49,337 bases of DNA from Anaerolineae bacterium (lineage in GTDB: Bacteria > Chloroflexota > Anaerolineae > Anaerolineales > Villigracilaceae). Below the pieces are notes generated by a model, which made no database searches, was not told the origin of the DNA, and worked only from the letters and a program-made list of their open reading frames with translations. The stretch spans positions 1 to 49,337 of the forward strand of contig JABGOQ010000027.1 in assembly GCA_018645405.1 (NCBI GenBank), given 5' to 3'. Position 1 is the stretch's first letter; the number at the start of each line of letters is the position of its first letter. The position numbers and the translations under genes are program-made. Below are positions 16,263-26,300 of this stretch, piece after piece.

Positions 16263-17113
16263 TCTTCATTGCAACAATTACTCATTATGCCAACGCTGCG
16301 ATTGCTGTAAAGTCAGCCGAATCTCTGCGTAAATTTTGGTGGCAGGTCAGTTGGCGCGCTCCCCAAGTCGAAGAGGGGACGACCCTAGTGGCCAATTACG
16401 CGGAAAGCAGCCTTCCTGAAGATTATGTCCTTTGGGGACCAGCAAACTTTATCTACTATCCAGAAAAGGGAGGCGAAAGCCCGATTCAATTACCTCTTTC
16501 GGCTGTGATTTTGGATCATAACGGGCTAACGAATATCCTTGCAGGGGCAAATGGCAATCCCAGACCGGGGCGCGGCAATATCCAGGATATTTCATATAAA
16601 GATATTCTTGTTATAAGCCAACCCTCACCAGAAGCTTGTGTCCATATTTATGATGGTGACATAATTGAGCATTCCGTTTTCGAAACCTCTGATATATTGA
16701 TCGTTGTATCAAAGTCAAATATCACGAATGTACTCATCGAAGATGATATCCACACACCACAAGATATTATTTTCGGCACTCAACCCAAACATACTTGGTG
16801 CTATTATTATCAAAAGGCATCATTAGCTCGTCAAGGAGGAGATTGGGAAGCGGTCATAGACTTTTATAATGCGGCAGCAGAGCAAGATTTACATCCGAAC
16901 GACCAAATCGAATTGATGCCTTTTTTACAGGCTTTTGCCTATTCAGGTGAAAAGAAAAAGGTTAAGCAACTTTCCACTCGCATTAACACAGAGACCTATT
17001 ATCAATATCAGGCCTGCCAGGTCTTGAGTGAGATGGGTGAGCATGGTTATCCCCTTTCAGTAGAGATGGAAACTCATATTGAGAAGTTGTTTTGTAAAAA
17101 GAAACAACCATAA
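16235..17113 (+). pseudogene. Polytopic membrane protein, C-terminal part (frameshifted gene)
   Basis: This is a continuation of the preceding gene in the shifted frame. From SRTFLAYTLIFIATITHYAN it aligns with the end of the membrane region of the paralogue, then with its C-terminal soluble domain: FWWQVSWRAP, ANFIYYPEKG, CYYYQKASLARQGGDW and NDQIELMPFLQAFAY. A separate open frame could begin at a GTG at 16388, but homology clearly extends upstream of it. The C-terminal domain has TPR-like helices and is probably on the outer face. Function unknown. Confidence 0.75.
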
Positions 17114-17180
17114 ACGCATTGGCAATCTAAAAACATAGCGGACTTTCTGAAAAGAGAACCCGTTGTTGTAGTCCGCGCTT

Positions 17181-17442
17181 GTGAGCTATATAATTTACCC
17201 CCGATTTTCCTTATCTACGGCGCAAGAAAGAAGATAAGGATTTAGTCGCTATTCAAAATTTACAACGCGAGCTTGTTCTGCCGTTTTCGCAACGCGTAGA
17301 AAGCTTCACCGATTCGTCTGCTAAGCCTACACAACGTTCAGAACGTGATGGTAAGCATTTGATCAACAAAATACACGATGCGAAAAAAACTCCAGCGAAG
17401 GTAATACCGTTTGAGCGAATCCCGCAGCATCAATTAACGGAT
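17181..17442 (+). pseudogene. Decayed partial copy of the GNAT-like gene at 14128
   Basis: From GTGAGCTATA onward this stretch matches 14535 and following at high nucleotide identity (GATTTTCCTTATCT, ATTCAAAATTTACAACG, GAAAGCTTCAC are shared). It then skips to the region matching about 14918-15020 (CGTGATGGT, CAACAAAATACACGA). Both halves carry base changes and the reading frame is broken. It fills most of the 414-base gap between the two membrane protein copies and shows that this locus was duplicated. Confidence 0.8.
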
Positions 17443-17469
17443 CCCTTACTGTAAAGATATAAACGAATA

Positions 17470-17500
17470 AGATAAACACCCCTTGATAGGATGTTTATCT
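17470..17500. terminator. Hairpin after the membrane protein gene
   Basis: AGATAAACA (17470-17478) pairs with TGTTTATCT (17492-17500), followed on the minus strand by a moderately T-rich stretch. It is placed as a terminator for the minus-strand gene ending at 17528. Confidence 0.4.
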
Positions 17501-17527
17501 GTGGGGAGAGTATTTTAATTTTGCGTT

Positions 17528-19588
17528 TTACGGACAGAACAGATCATCCACTTTTGTTTGCATTTCTGTAGAAAGAGAATAACCATACTCCCCCATTCCT
17601 TTTAAAATAGTACAAGCTTGTTGCTTATAAAATGGGTCTGTATTGATACGAGTTGAAAGTTGTTTTACCGCCTTAAAGTCATCACGATATGCATAAGCCT
17701 GCAAGAATGGCATCAATTCAATTTGGTCGTTAGGGCGGAGTTCATTTTTTTCAGATTCATTGAATATTTCTATAACCTGATCCCAATCTCCAATTTGCCG
17801 AGCAAGATCTGCTTTTTGATAAAAATAGCACCATTTATGAGATGGCTCAGGCCCAAATAAAACTTGAGGAGGAGAAACAAAATCTCCTACCGGGATAATA
17901 TTTTCAATATTTGATTTCTGTGCACCAGCAATTACATACGCACTATCAGCTGTAGATAAATTAGCCCAACGATTATCAATTGCGTGCACGCAAGACTGTG
18001 CTGAAGGTTGAGTTAGGATCAAAATATTTTTGTAATTATGGTTAAATGAAATATTTCTTACGATCAAATCTTCTTTAGGGTAATCTTTGGAGCCCATAAC
18101 TAATCGTGTTAATGTTTCATGCTCTAAGCGAAGAGCAGAAAGAGGAACAAATATTGGAGATTTCGTTTGTTTTTGAGGGTAATAAATAATATTTGCAGGT
18201 GCCCAAGCAACTTCATCACCATCGGAATAATTAACATTTGGGTAGATAACTAATAGTGTTGTGCTATTTGCAGAGCTAATGCTAGGTGCTCGCCAAGTTA
18301 CTTGCCACCAAAATTCGTTGATCTCTTGAGCATTGCTAATTGAATTAGCAGCAGCACCATGGTGGGTTAATGTTGCCAAGGCAAATAGTATTGACAAAAT
18401 AAATAAACGTTTTTTTTCAGAGAAAATGGAATATATTATTGCTCCTAAAAAAACACTTCCGGCTAAAGAAGCTGGTAAAGCATAATGAGATAGTCTCGCA
18501 AAAGTGATACTACGGTTAACTAAAATAACAGGAAGTACAGCACCAATTACACCTAATATCCCTATCAAGAAAGCTTCATCTTGCCATTTTGGGTCATTCA
18601 AGCTTTGCTCGTCATCATCCAAATTATTAATATCTGGTTTTAGATAATAAGTATATAAAAACAACAAGAAGATAATGATAACTGCAAAAAAAAGACCAGT
18701 TACTAAATCAGTTAAACGGCTATTATAGTAGTTTTGCTGAAAGGGTGTTATCCAAGCAAAAAATGTTACGTTAAGTGTGCTTTGTAAAAAGCGAATAGCA
18801 GCCCATAATGCTGCCAAGGGTGAAGCAAATAATTGAGCAAGTTGCACACCAGCATTTTGAGCATTACGCCAATTATCAAAGAAAAACTGATACCAGACAA
18901 TGAAACTAATAGATATAAGAAAAAAAACTGCGCTAGATCGAAATGATAAAAACAATTTAGATCCAAACTTTGTTTTCCCTAATTGGCGACTTATAAGTAT
19001 ATACACAGCTAAGAAACGAAAGACCTCCATACCTATAGCAAACTCAACTAAGGCCAGATAAACCCACCCTGTAAAAAACGAACCTAGTGCCCAAGCAACC
19101 TTTTCCCATTTAGAAGTTGCAAGCAAAAAATTGAGAGTAAATAATATTGAAAATATTCCCAAACCTAAACTTATTACATAAGCTTGGAATTCGAACCCTC
19201 CAGTCCACCACAAAAACCCAGGGTATATAGTTGTCATTAGGGCTAAAATAAGATTTGTCTTGCGTTGCTTTGCCCAAAGTACATTAAATATGCCAAATGC
19301 ACCAAGCCCGCCTATTATACGTACAATGAAAAGCAAGAAATGGTAAGGAAAAGGGTTTATCTCAAATAAGGAAAATAAAAATTGATATAAATAACCACGA
19401 ATAGGGCGCGTATGCAAAGCTACATCCAAATAGATTTGTGGCCCTCCAATAAAGCCATCAAATATAAAATACCAATCATCTTTAAAGAAGGTGAATTCGC
19501 TTATTCTAGGTAGATATACTAAAGCGGAAACCAAAATAAAAAACAAAAAATCTGTCCAGCGACTGTTTTTGATTTTTTTTAAAATCAT
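17528..19588 (-). CDS. Polytopic membrane protein, GT-C glycosyltransferase-like, intact paralogue
   Basis: A 686-residue protein with about eleven hydrophobic helices in the first 430 residues and a soluble C-terminal domain. The first external loop contains FFKDDWYFIFDGF and TRPIRGYLYQ; paired acidic residues there recall the catalytic loop of GT-C glycosyltransferases that use lipid-linked sugars, but I cannot place it in a named family. The C-terminal part has TPR-like text (NDQIELMPFLQAYAYRDDFK). It is the inverted paralogue of the broken gene at 15102-17113; the proteins are clearly homologous but well diverged. AAGGAATA precedes the ATG. The gene is more AT-rich than its neighbours. 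Confidence 0.65.
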   Translation of the reverse strand: MILKKIKNSRWTDFLFFILVSALVYLPRISEFTFFKDDWYFIFDGFIGGPQIYLDVALHTRPIRGYLYQFLFSLFEINPFPYHFLLFIVRIIGGLGAFGIFNVLWAKQRKTNLILALMTTIYPGFLWWTGGFEFQAYVISLGLGIFSILFTLNFLLATSKWEKVAWALGSFFTGWVYLALVEFAIGMEVFRFLAVYILISRQLGKTKFGSKLFLSFRSSAVFFLISISFIVWYQFFFDNWRNAQNAGVQLAQLFASPLAALWAAIRFLQSTLNVTFFAWITPFQQNYYNSRLTDLVTGLFFAVIIIFLLFLYTYYLKPDINNLDDDEQSLNDPKWQDEAFLIGILGVIGAVLPVILVNRSITFARLSHYALPASLAGSVFLGAIIYSIFSEKKRLFILSILFALATLTHHGAAANSISNAQEINEFWWQVTWRAPSISSANSTTLLVIYPNVNYSDGDEVAWAPANIIYYPQKQTKSPIFVPLSALRLEHETLTRLVMGSKDYPKEDLIVRNISFNHNYKNILILTQPSAQSCVHAIDNRWANLSTADSAYVIAGAQKSNIENIIPVGDFVSPPQVLFGPEPSHKWCYFYQKADLARQIGDWDQVIEIFNESEKNELRPNDQIELMPFLQAYAYRDDFKAVKQLSTRINTDPFYKQQACTILKGMGEYGYSLSTEMQTKVDDLFCP

Positions 19589-19716
19589 AGATAATTATTC
19601 CTTAGAAAAATATTAGCCTGCACTCTACAAGGTTACTTTTATCCTCTACTTACTTTCTTAGGCAATTATAACTTACCTAAACCTGTAAAAAACATAGTAT
19701 AGATTAGTTTGCCTAC

Positions 19717-20769
19717 CTACAAATCTTCACGCATTACCCCATCAAATTCAAGCACAAAATCTGCGCCGTAGGCCATGGAGGGAGTCTGAAAGCCGACTTT
19801 GAAATCATTTGCAAGGATGCGCTCAACAATGGTGATACTGGTCTGGGCGGTGAAATAATAGGCTTCGGGGGTACGTAGTTTTGCACGAACTTCTTTCCCT
19901 TTTTCATTACGTGCTTCACCGATCAGTAAGCTGAATCCCTTTTCATTTTGCTTTGTGGATGGCCCGGGAGGCAATAACCCGATCAGTGCTTTGATAAAAT
20001 TCTTTGCGGGGCGATTATAGAGTAGCCATCCCAAATATTTACTGGCACGCATTAGATTACGAACGACGGGAGGAAAATACATATAGGTTTCGATATTGGG
20101 AACGCCCGTGCTGTGATAGGCTGTTGCGACATCGCCCCAACCAATCGAGGTGACTTTGACAGGACCGCGCCCAAAATCAACATCTTGGATTTTCCACGCG
20201 GGCGGGACTTGGGTCAACTTGCCACCGCGACGAATAGCGCCTTGCCTATCGATATTTTCGATTCCCGAACGAGCTGTTCCACGCGATACGCCGCCCCCAA
20301 CTCCGCGAATCGAGAGTTGCAGATGCGAGGCTGTGGGTAATTTCTCTTTGAGATAGTTCAGCAGACAATCAGAAGGGACAACGTCGAAGCCTGCACCGGG
20401 CATCATCATAATGCCCGCAGATTTGGCGTCTGAATCTAAGGCGGCAACGGCCTCGAGTTCGGGAATTCCGCCGCCGATGTCGAGATAGTGGGTGCCGGTG
20501 CGGAGACAGGCATCTGCCACAACTTTATAGGTATAGCCAAATGGACCGGCGCAGTGCAGCACCACATCCACGTCGTGGAGTGCGGAATCTAATTTTTCGG
20601 TTTCGGAAAGATCAAAGGCGAGCGAGGGCAAGCCGAGGGCATGCGCTTGTGCCGCCAGCTTTTTAGCGTCCCGCCCGGCGAGGATGGGGTGATGTCCACG
20701 CTTCAGCGCGAGTTTGGCGATCAGCGATCCAGTATATCCATAGGAACCGTAGATGAGGAAATTGGTCAT
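19717..20769 (-). CDS. Saccharopine dehydrogenase-like / trans-acting enoyl reductase family protein
   Basis: The ATG at 20769 is preferred (AGGAG five bases upstream; sequence MTNFLIYGSYGYTGSLIA), giving 350 residues. The N-terminal Rossmann loop GSYGYTG, then AGRDAKKLAAQA and DVVLHCAGPFGYTYKVVADACLRTGTHYLDIGG taken piecewise, match the saccharopine dehydrogenase NADP-binding family, whose members include lipid-modifying enoyl reductases rather than true lysine enzymes. The substrate is unknown. It lies 16 bases after the VOC gene and ends a run of four minus-strand genes. Confidence 0.82.
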   Translation of the reverse strand: MTNFLIYGSYGYTGSLIAKLALKRGHHPILAGRDAKKLAAQAHALGLPSLAFDLSETEKLDSALHDVDVVLHCAGPFGYTYKVVADACLRTGTHYLDIGGGIPELEAVAALDSDAKSAGIMMMPGAGFDVVPSDCLLNYLKEKLPTASHLQLSIRGVGGGVSRGTARSGIENIDRQGAIRRGGKLTQVPPAWKIQDVDFGRGPVKVTSIGWGDVATAYHSTGVPNIETYMYFPPVVRNLMRASKYLGWLLYNRPAKNFIKALIGLLPPGPSTKQNEKGFSLLIGEARNEKGKEVRAKLRTPEAYYFTAQTSITIVERILANDFKVGFQTPSMAYGADFVLEFDGVMREDL

Positions 20770-20785
20770 AAAAACTCCTGATAAA

Positions 20786-21241
20786 TTAATCTTTTTCCCA
20801 GCTTTGAATTTCGACAATATTTCCCTCGGGGTCAGCAAGGTATTGAAAGACGATTACACCCACACCTGATATTTCGCGTTTAATACATTCACCAAGGGCA
20901 GTGCCGCCATGTGCCAAAATCGCTTTTGCCGTTGCGGGGACATCGTCCACAGAGAAGGCAATATGCGAGAAGCCCGGCGTATTCGGCTGGACGGTAGGAT
21001 GCTCGGGCATAGAGTCATATTGAAAAATTTCAAGGGTGGGGCCTTCATCTCCAGAGCCCGGCAAGCGGAGGTGTATCCCGCGGATATGTGCATTTTTGAT
21101 GCTTGTGGCCTTATCTAGCCACTCGCCAGATAGATCGCGTTCTGGTAAAACAGGGACGCAATCGAAAACTTCTTGATAGAAGGCTGATAAATTCTTCCAG
21201 TCCTTTGCTATCAGGTTCGTGTGGGTGTATTTTGTTGGCAT
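20786..21241 (-). CDS. VOC-superfamily (glyoxalase/dioxygenase-like) protein
   Basis: A 151-residue protein with the paired beta-alpha-beta-beta-beta modules of the vicinal oxygen chelate fold. Likely metal ligands are His7 (KYTHTNLIAKDW), the Glu in PTLEIFQYD, the His in PGFSHIAFSVDD and the Glu in GNIVEIQSW, so a metal site seems complete. The family covers glyoxalases, dioxygenases and resistance proteins, and the reaction cannot be told from the sequence. It is in a tight run with a GNAT gene upstream (15-base gap) and a reductase downstream (16-base gap). Confidence 0.88.
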   Translation of the reverse strand: MPTKYTHTNLIAKDWKNLSAFYQEVFDCVPVLPERDLSGEWLDKATSIKNAHIRGIHLRLPGSGDEGPTLEIFQYDSMPEHPTVQPNTPGFSHIAFSVDDVPATAKAILAHGGTALGECIKREISGVGVIVFQYLADPEGNIVEIQSWEKD

Positions 21242-21256
21242 TTGGATATTTTTGGG

Positions 21257-21784
21257 TTAGATGACCTTTGCATAAAATACAGTGTCGTCAAATGTTCCGT
21301 CACTATTTATTCTATGCCTTTTCAAGATTCCTTCAAGAGTAAAACCTAATTTTTCAGGAATACGCCTGCTTTTGGTATTACTTCCGCTACACATGATCTC
21401 TATACGTTTTAAACCTAATTCATTTATCCCGTAATTTGTTATTGCGTTTACTGCCTCTGTAATATAGCCATTCCCTGTTTTTGTTGTTCTGACCCAATAA
21501 CCAATTTCTGCTTTCTTTACCTGCCAGTTTATTTCGTGTAAACCACTTGAGCCAATAAGATCATTATCTTTTGTGAAAATCAGAAATTGTATATCTATAT
21601 TCGACTCGATTAACTTTATTGCGTTTTCAATATTCTTTTCTGTATCTGAAATTGTTGGGATTTCATTCGCCCATGACATATATTTTCGTAATTCACTAAT
21701 GCTTTCAACAATCGCTGAATTGAGCGCAAGAGAATCAGATATTTTAGGGTGCCGAATAGTTAATCTTTCTGTAGATATTGTCAT
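21257..21784 (-). CDS. GNAT acetyltransferase, RimJ/RimL-like
   Basis: A 175-residue protein with the layout of RimJ/RimL-type N-acetyltransferases: TERLTIRHPKISDSLAL at the start, IGSSGLHEINWQVKKAEIGYWV in the middle, GNGYITEAVNAI as the acetyl-CoA-binding turn and KRIEIMCSGSNTKSRRIPEKLGF toward the end. It would acetylate an amine from acetyl-CoA; the target is unknown. It is downstream of a second, frameshifted GNAT gene on the same strand. Confidence 0.88.
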   Translation of the reverse strand: MTISTERLTIRHPKISDSLALNSAIVESISELRKYMSWANEIPTISDTEKNIENAIKLIESNIDIQFLIFTKDNDLIGSSGLHEINWQVKKAEIGYWVRTTKTGNGYITEAVNAITNYGINELGLKRIEIMCSGSNTKSRRIPEKLGFTLEGILKRHRINSDGTFDDTVFYAKVI

Positions 21785-21827
21785 GGGTTCTTTTTTAGAT
21801 TCTCATCGGTTCTAAGCCAACTGCTTT

Positions 21828-22297
21828 TTATAATTGCTTTTCCATTATGTAATTTCCCCTTTCATCTTCAACGGCAATGCCATTCTGATAGTTATAGCCA
21901 AGTTTTTCATAGAAAAGCCGTGCGTTGATCGCTGCGCGGACGGTGATTTTATGCGCTCCTAGCTCTGCGGCTTTTTCTTCCAGCCTTTTCATTATCCTTT
22001 TACCAAATCCCTTTCTGTGCAGCTCTGGGATCACAAATATCGCTGTGCCATAATAGCGTGGGTTTTCTTTACTTCCAAAATTTTCCAAACTCCCCGTCCC
22101 GACTGCTTTCCCTTTTTCCATTGCAACGAAAATGTGCTCTGTATTTGCTCTTTCGATTAGCTTGCTTGCAGATAAATGACTGATTATGCGAGCAATATAG
22201 TCAGGCGAATAATATTGGCTGCTGATCTCCATTAAATTGCGTTTGATCAGTGCTACGACTTCTTCTGCCTGAATATCTTGAATTTTTTGATTTTCAT
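21828..22297 (-). pseudogene. GNAT acetyltransferase with a frameshift near its N-terminus
   Basis: An open frame of 134 codons begins at 22232 (MEISSQYYSP), but GNAT homology continues upstream of it (KIQDIQAEEVVALIKRNL). In that frame there is no start codon. An ATG at 22297 opens the other frame with MKIKK, and one extra base in the six-T run at 22283-22288 would join the two into MKIKKIQDIQAEEVVALI, a typical GNAT start. The rest is intact, with the acetyl-CoA turn ELHRKGFGKRIMKRL and ARLFYEKLGY. It is either a recent frameshift or a homopolymer sequence error. Confidence 0.7.
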
Positions 22298-22442
22298 TCT
22301 CAACAGTGTCTTCAAATGAACGGCTTTTGTTTACGTATCGTTGATTACTATAAGATAAATTTTCTTCTACAAGTTGATTAGAAATGGGTTAAATGAATGA
22401 TCAAGATCAATTCTCTTTTTAATGATAACTGTAGAGCTTATT

Positions 22443-23240
22443 TTATTTTTTGACAATTCTTGCTAAAGGTTGAATAGGGTTTTTTACAAGACTGAATTCT
22501 GCTATTGCAAAATCATCAATTCGAACTAAACATTCTTTTCCATCATATTTTCTTCGCGTAATATGATTGCATGATACATAGTCAGAATCACATACTGAGC
22601 AAGTGGATTTCTTTACTATACCAGCAACACTTAAACCAGACAGATAGCCATTATCTACAAGTTGTTGAACTTCGGGATCAATTATTCTTAAACCCTCTAT
22701 ATACAAACCTTCGTTTCTGGTAATCACGTTTTTAGCCCAGCCAATAACTTTAGCCGTATGCTCAATATAGACAGGATACGGTCTTTTTTCGATTGGAGAA
22801 GGATTTTCGCAAGATTTTTGAAAATCACTTGCCCGTTTATCGAGTGATTCCAAAATTGAAGAAAATTTTTTAGCACTGATTTTTTCCCCACTCTGACTAT
22901 ATCTAACTTTATTTCCGTTTTCATCGAATTCAATTGCTAATTGAGTTTCGTTTTGTTTAGGCGGCTTTCTCCAAATATCAGAAAGCCAATTTGCTAATAA
23001 CCCAGTGATAATAGCTGTTGGTATTCCGATGACATATACTAGGATTGGGTCAGCAAGGATTTCTCGAAATCCTTTTTCAACGTAATAATTTAGTTCGGCT
23101 ATTTCCTTAGGTTCAACGACTACAGAATAACCTTCGGCACGAAGAAGTTTTATTAGATGAATCGTTTCACGAGATACAACTTTCAAATCAGGGTACAAAG
23201 ATACGTAAGGATTTGTTGATGGAATTCGTATTTCTTGCAT
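22443..23240 (-). CDS. Unknown membrane-anchored protein with a cysteine-rich C-terminal domain
   Basis: The ATG at 23240 gives 265 residues. After a soluble N-terminus with a strand-helix start (DLKVVSRETIHLIKLLRAEG) comes one membrane helix (ILVYVIGIPTAIITGLLANWL taken as about residues 77-97), then a polar region. The last 100 residues contain GLSVAGIVKKSTCSVCDSD and CNH, a possible zinc knuckle, and end AEFSLVKNPIQPLARI, which resembles the EVSLVxNPA block near the end of phage prohead proteases. No catalytic residues could be confirmed, so I do not assign a function. AT-rich relative to dnaE next door. Confidence 0.55.
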   Translation of the reverse strand: MQEIRIPSTNPYVSLYPDLKVVSRETIHLIKLLRAEGYSVVVEPKEIAELNYYVEKGFREILADPILVYVIGIPTAIITGLLANWLSDIWRKPPKQNETQLAIEFDENGNKVRYSQSGEKISAKKFSSILESLDKRASDFQKSCENPSPIEKRPYPVYIEHTAKVIGWAKNVITRNEGLYIEGLRIIDPEVQQLVDNGYLSGLSVAGIVKKSTCSVCDSDYVSCNHITRRKYDGKECLVRIDDFAIAEFSLVKNPIQPLARIVKK

Positions 23241-23301
23241 TTGCAATAACCATCCTTTTTTAACTTCGATATTCAGAAAGCGAATAAACTACAACTTATG
23301 C

Positions 23302-26300
23302 CTATCCCCCAATTTCCTCGATCCGCCACTCTTCGCTGCCCATCACCGTCTTCAGGCGCGCGAGCATCTCGTCGCAAATCCGCGTATTATAGTTGGGGAA
23401 ATCGATCAGGTGCCCCTTATGCCCCTCGAAAATTTGCAGTGAAAATTTATCTCCACCGGGGAAAGAGATCAGCACGCCGTGGATATTTTTCAGGCGGCGT
23501 TTATCCCGCTCTGGGCTGCCATTTGGGCGCACCGCTACTGTAATTAATCGGGGGGGATGCTGGGATTCACTCTCTGCAAAGAGGTCTAAATTGGGGATGG
23601 ATTTTCGAACTTCACGCTCGACGGAATCTGCTTCGCGCTCAGTTTGGGCTTGCTCCCCTTGTGGAGACTCAGGAGGCGGCTCTGGCATTGCCACGTCAAC
23701 TGGCTCGGCATAATCCGCCTCGTAGACGGTTTCCTCCCAATCTTCGGGGAAGGCTTCGGGTTGTGGCGGCATCCCTGTGGTGTCGAAGCCATCATCTACA
23801 GGGGGAGGAGGAGTTTCTTTGACAGTATACGTTGCGGCGGGCTCGGCAACTTTTTCCTTCACAGGAGGCGGGGGAGCAGTACTCTTGACTACAGGAGAAG
23901 ATGTTTTTTTAACGGGAGCGGGTTCACTCATGTGCGTTTGCGGTTTTTCATCCACAGAAGAAACTATATTAAAATCGGTCTTGATCGAATCTACTAAAAT
24001 TTTTGGCGGCGTGTTATTTGCATCCACTTTGCCTTCGATAATGACAATTTTGCCCTCTTCGCAGAGTTCACGATATTGCTGCCAGGTACGCGGGAAAATG
24101 ACAAGCTCGATGATGCCGTGCATATCGTCGAGGGTCACGAAGCCCATCGGTTTGCCTGTTTTGGTCTGGTAGGGGCGCACGCCCGCGATGATGCCCGCCA
24201 CACGCGCACGAGATTCATGGGCGGCTTCGGGGAGCGTGCTGGCGGTATGCGTCCTGATTTTAGAGAAGGTTTCCTGATAGCCCGAAAGAGGGTGATCAGA
24301 AACATAGATGCCGATCAGCTCGCGCTCCCAACCAAGTTGGATGCGCTGCTCAATTTCTGCGCCTGGTGAAAGGATAATTTCGTCACTAATGCCCGTGGCA
24401 CTCCCGAACATGCTGATCTGCCCCGAATCTTTTGCCTTGAAATGCGCAGTGCTGACGGCGATCAGCCGATCGAGAGAGGCGATTAAGCTGCTGCGGTCAC
24501 CGAAAATATCGAGCGCGCCAACTTTGACCATTGCCTCAAGGGCGCGTTTGCCAATCGCGCGCAAATCTACTGCGCGGATAAATTCGTTAATATCGGTGAA
24601 GTCTTTGCCTTCACGTGCTTCGATGAGGGCTTCAACTGGTCCGCGCCCCACATTTTTGATGGCGCCAAAACCAAAACGGATCGCGGTCTTGCCATCATCG
24701 AGGTATTCAGCGGCAAAGTCCCATTCGCTTTTATTCACGCTTGGAGGCAGGATTTCGATCCCCATTTCACGGGCATTGGCAGCATAATGAGAAACTTTTG
24801 CTGTAACACCATAAAAGACCGACATGAGGGCGGTCATATATTCGGTGGGATAGTTTGCTTTTAGATATGCAGTCTGAACTGATATTGTGCCATAGGCCGC
24901 CGCATGACTTTTGTTAAACCCGTAACGTGCAAATTCTTCCCAGTCGTCAAAGATATTGGTAGCAACATTTCGCTCAATCCCATTTTCGACTGAGCCATCA
25001 ATAAATTTTTGGCGGTGACGCGCGATTTCTTTTTCTTTTTTCTTGGAGATCGCCTTCCGTAAATTATCCGATTCGGGGCCTGAATACCCGCCCAACTCAA
25101 CGGCAGAGCGCATGATCTGCTCTTGATAGATTGGAATCCCATAAGTCGATTTGAAGATCGGCTCCATGCTCGGGTGTCTATAGGTGACTTCTTCTCGTCC
25201 GTTCATCCGCTCAATATACGAAGGGATGAAGCGCATCGGTCCCGGCCTATAGAGCGCAACCATAGCGATAACATGGTCTAGCATTGTGGGCTGCATCTTG
25301 ACCATCCAGCCCGTCATCCCGCCGCCTTCAAGTTGGAAAATGCCCGCCGTGTTTCCTTCGCCGATGATCTCAAAGGCTTTGGCATCGTCGAGGGGAATAT
25401 TCTCAAGATGATATTTTTTCCCGTAGCGTTTTTCAATTTGTGTGGCTGCTCTGGCGATCACTGTGAGCGTGGAGAGACCCAAAAAGTCAACTTTGAGCAT
25501 ACCCATCGCATCGAGGATGCCCATCTCGAATTGGGTGACGGTTTTAATGGGCGTATCTTCAGAATTCGATGTTGGGCGGTGAATCGGCAGATATTCGATT
25601 AAAGGTTTATCGGCAATTACCACACCAGCTGCGTGCGTCCCGGCGTTGCGGACAACGCCTTCCATGCCGATGGCCGTATCAATCAACTCTCTAATATGGG
25701 GAGCTGAATTATAGGCTTTTTTGAAATCTGGCACATCTTTTAGTGTGCCTTCGATGGTGACTTTTTTGCCAGAAACAGCAGGGATTAGTTTTGCAATTTG
25801 ATTTACTTCATGGAGCGGAATATCCATCACACGAGCTACATCTCGGATGGCAGCTTTTGCGCCCATCGTACCGAAGGTGATGATCTGCGCCACTTTATCG
25901 TCGCCGTATTTTTCGGCGCAATATGCCATGATTTCCTGACGGCGGTCGTCACGGAAATCGAGATCAATATCGGGCATTGAGATGCGCCCGGGGTTTAGAA
26001 AACGTTCGAAGATTAAATCATGCTCAATCGGGTCGATCAAGGTAATCTCAAGGGCGTAGGCAACAATTGATCCGGCAGCAGAACCACGCGTGGTGTAGAG
26101 AATATCCCGTTCTTGTGCCTCGCGCACCAAATCCCAAACAATGATGAAGTAGGCATCAAAGCCCATTGTGTGAATCACATCCAACTCATAATTTAGACGG
26201 TCACGGATCACCTTATCATCTGAATGTTTGCCATAACGCATCTCCAGTCCTTTTTCACAAAGATGGCGCAAATAGCTTTCTTCTGTATGTCCATCGGGCA

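Noticed and set aside
24308..24787. Open frames opposite dnaE
   Set aside because: They have no ribosome-binding sites or recognisable motifs and follow from codon bias of dnaE on the other strand.
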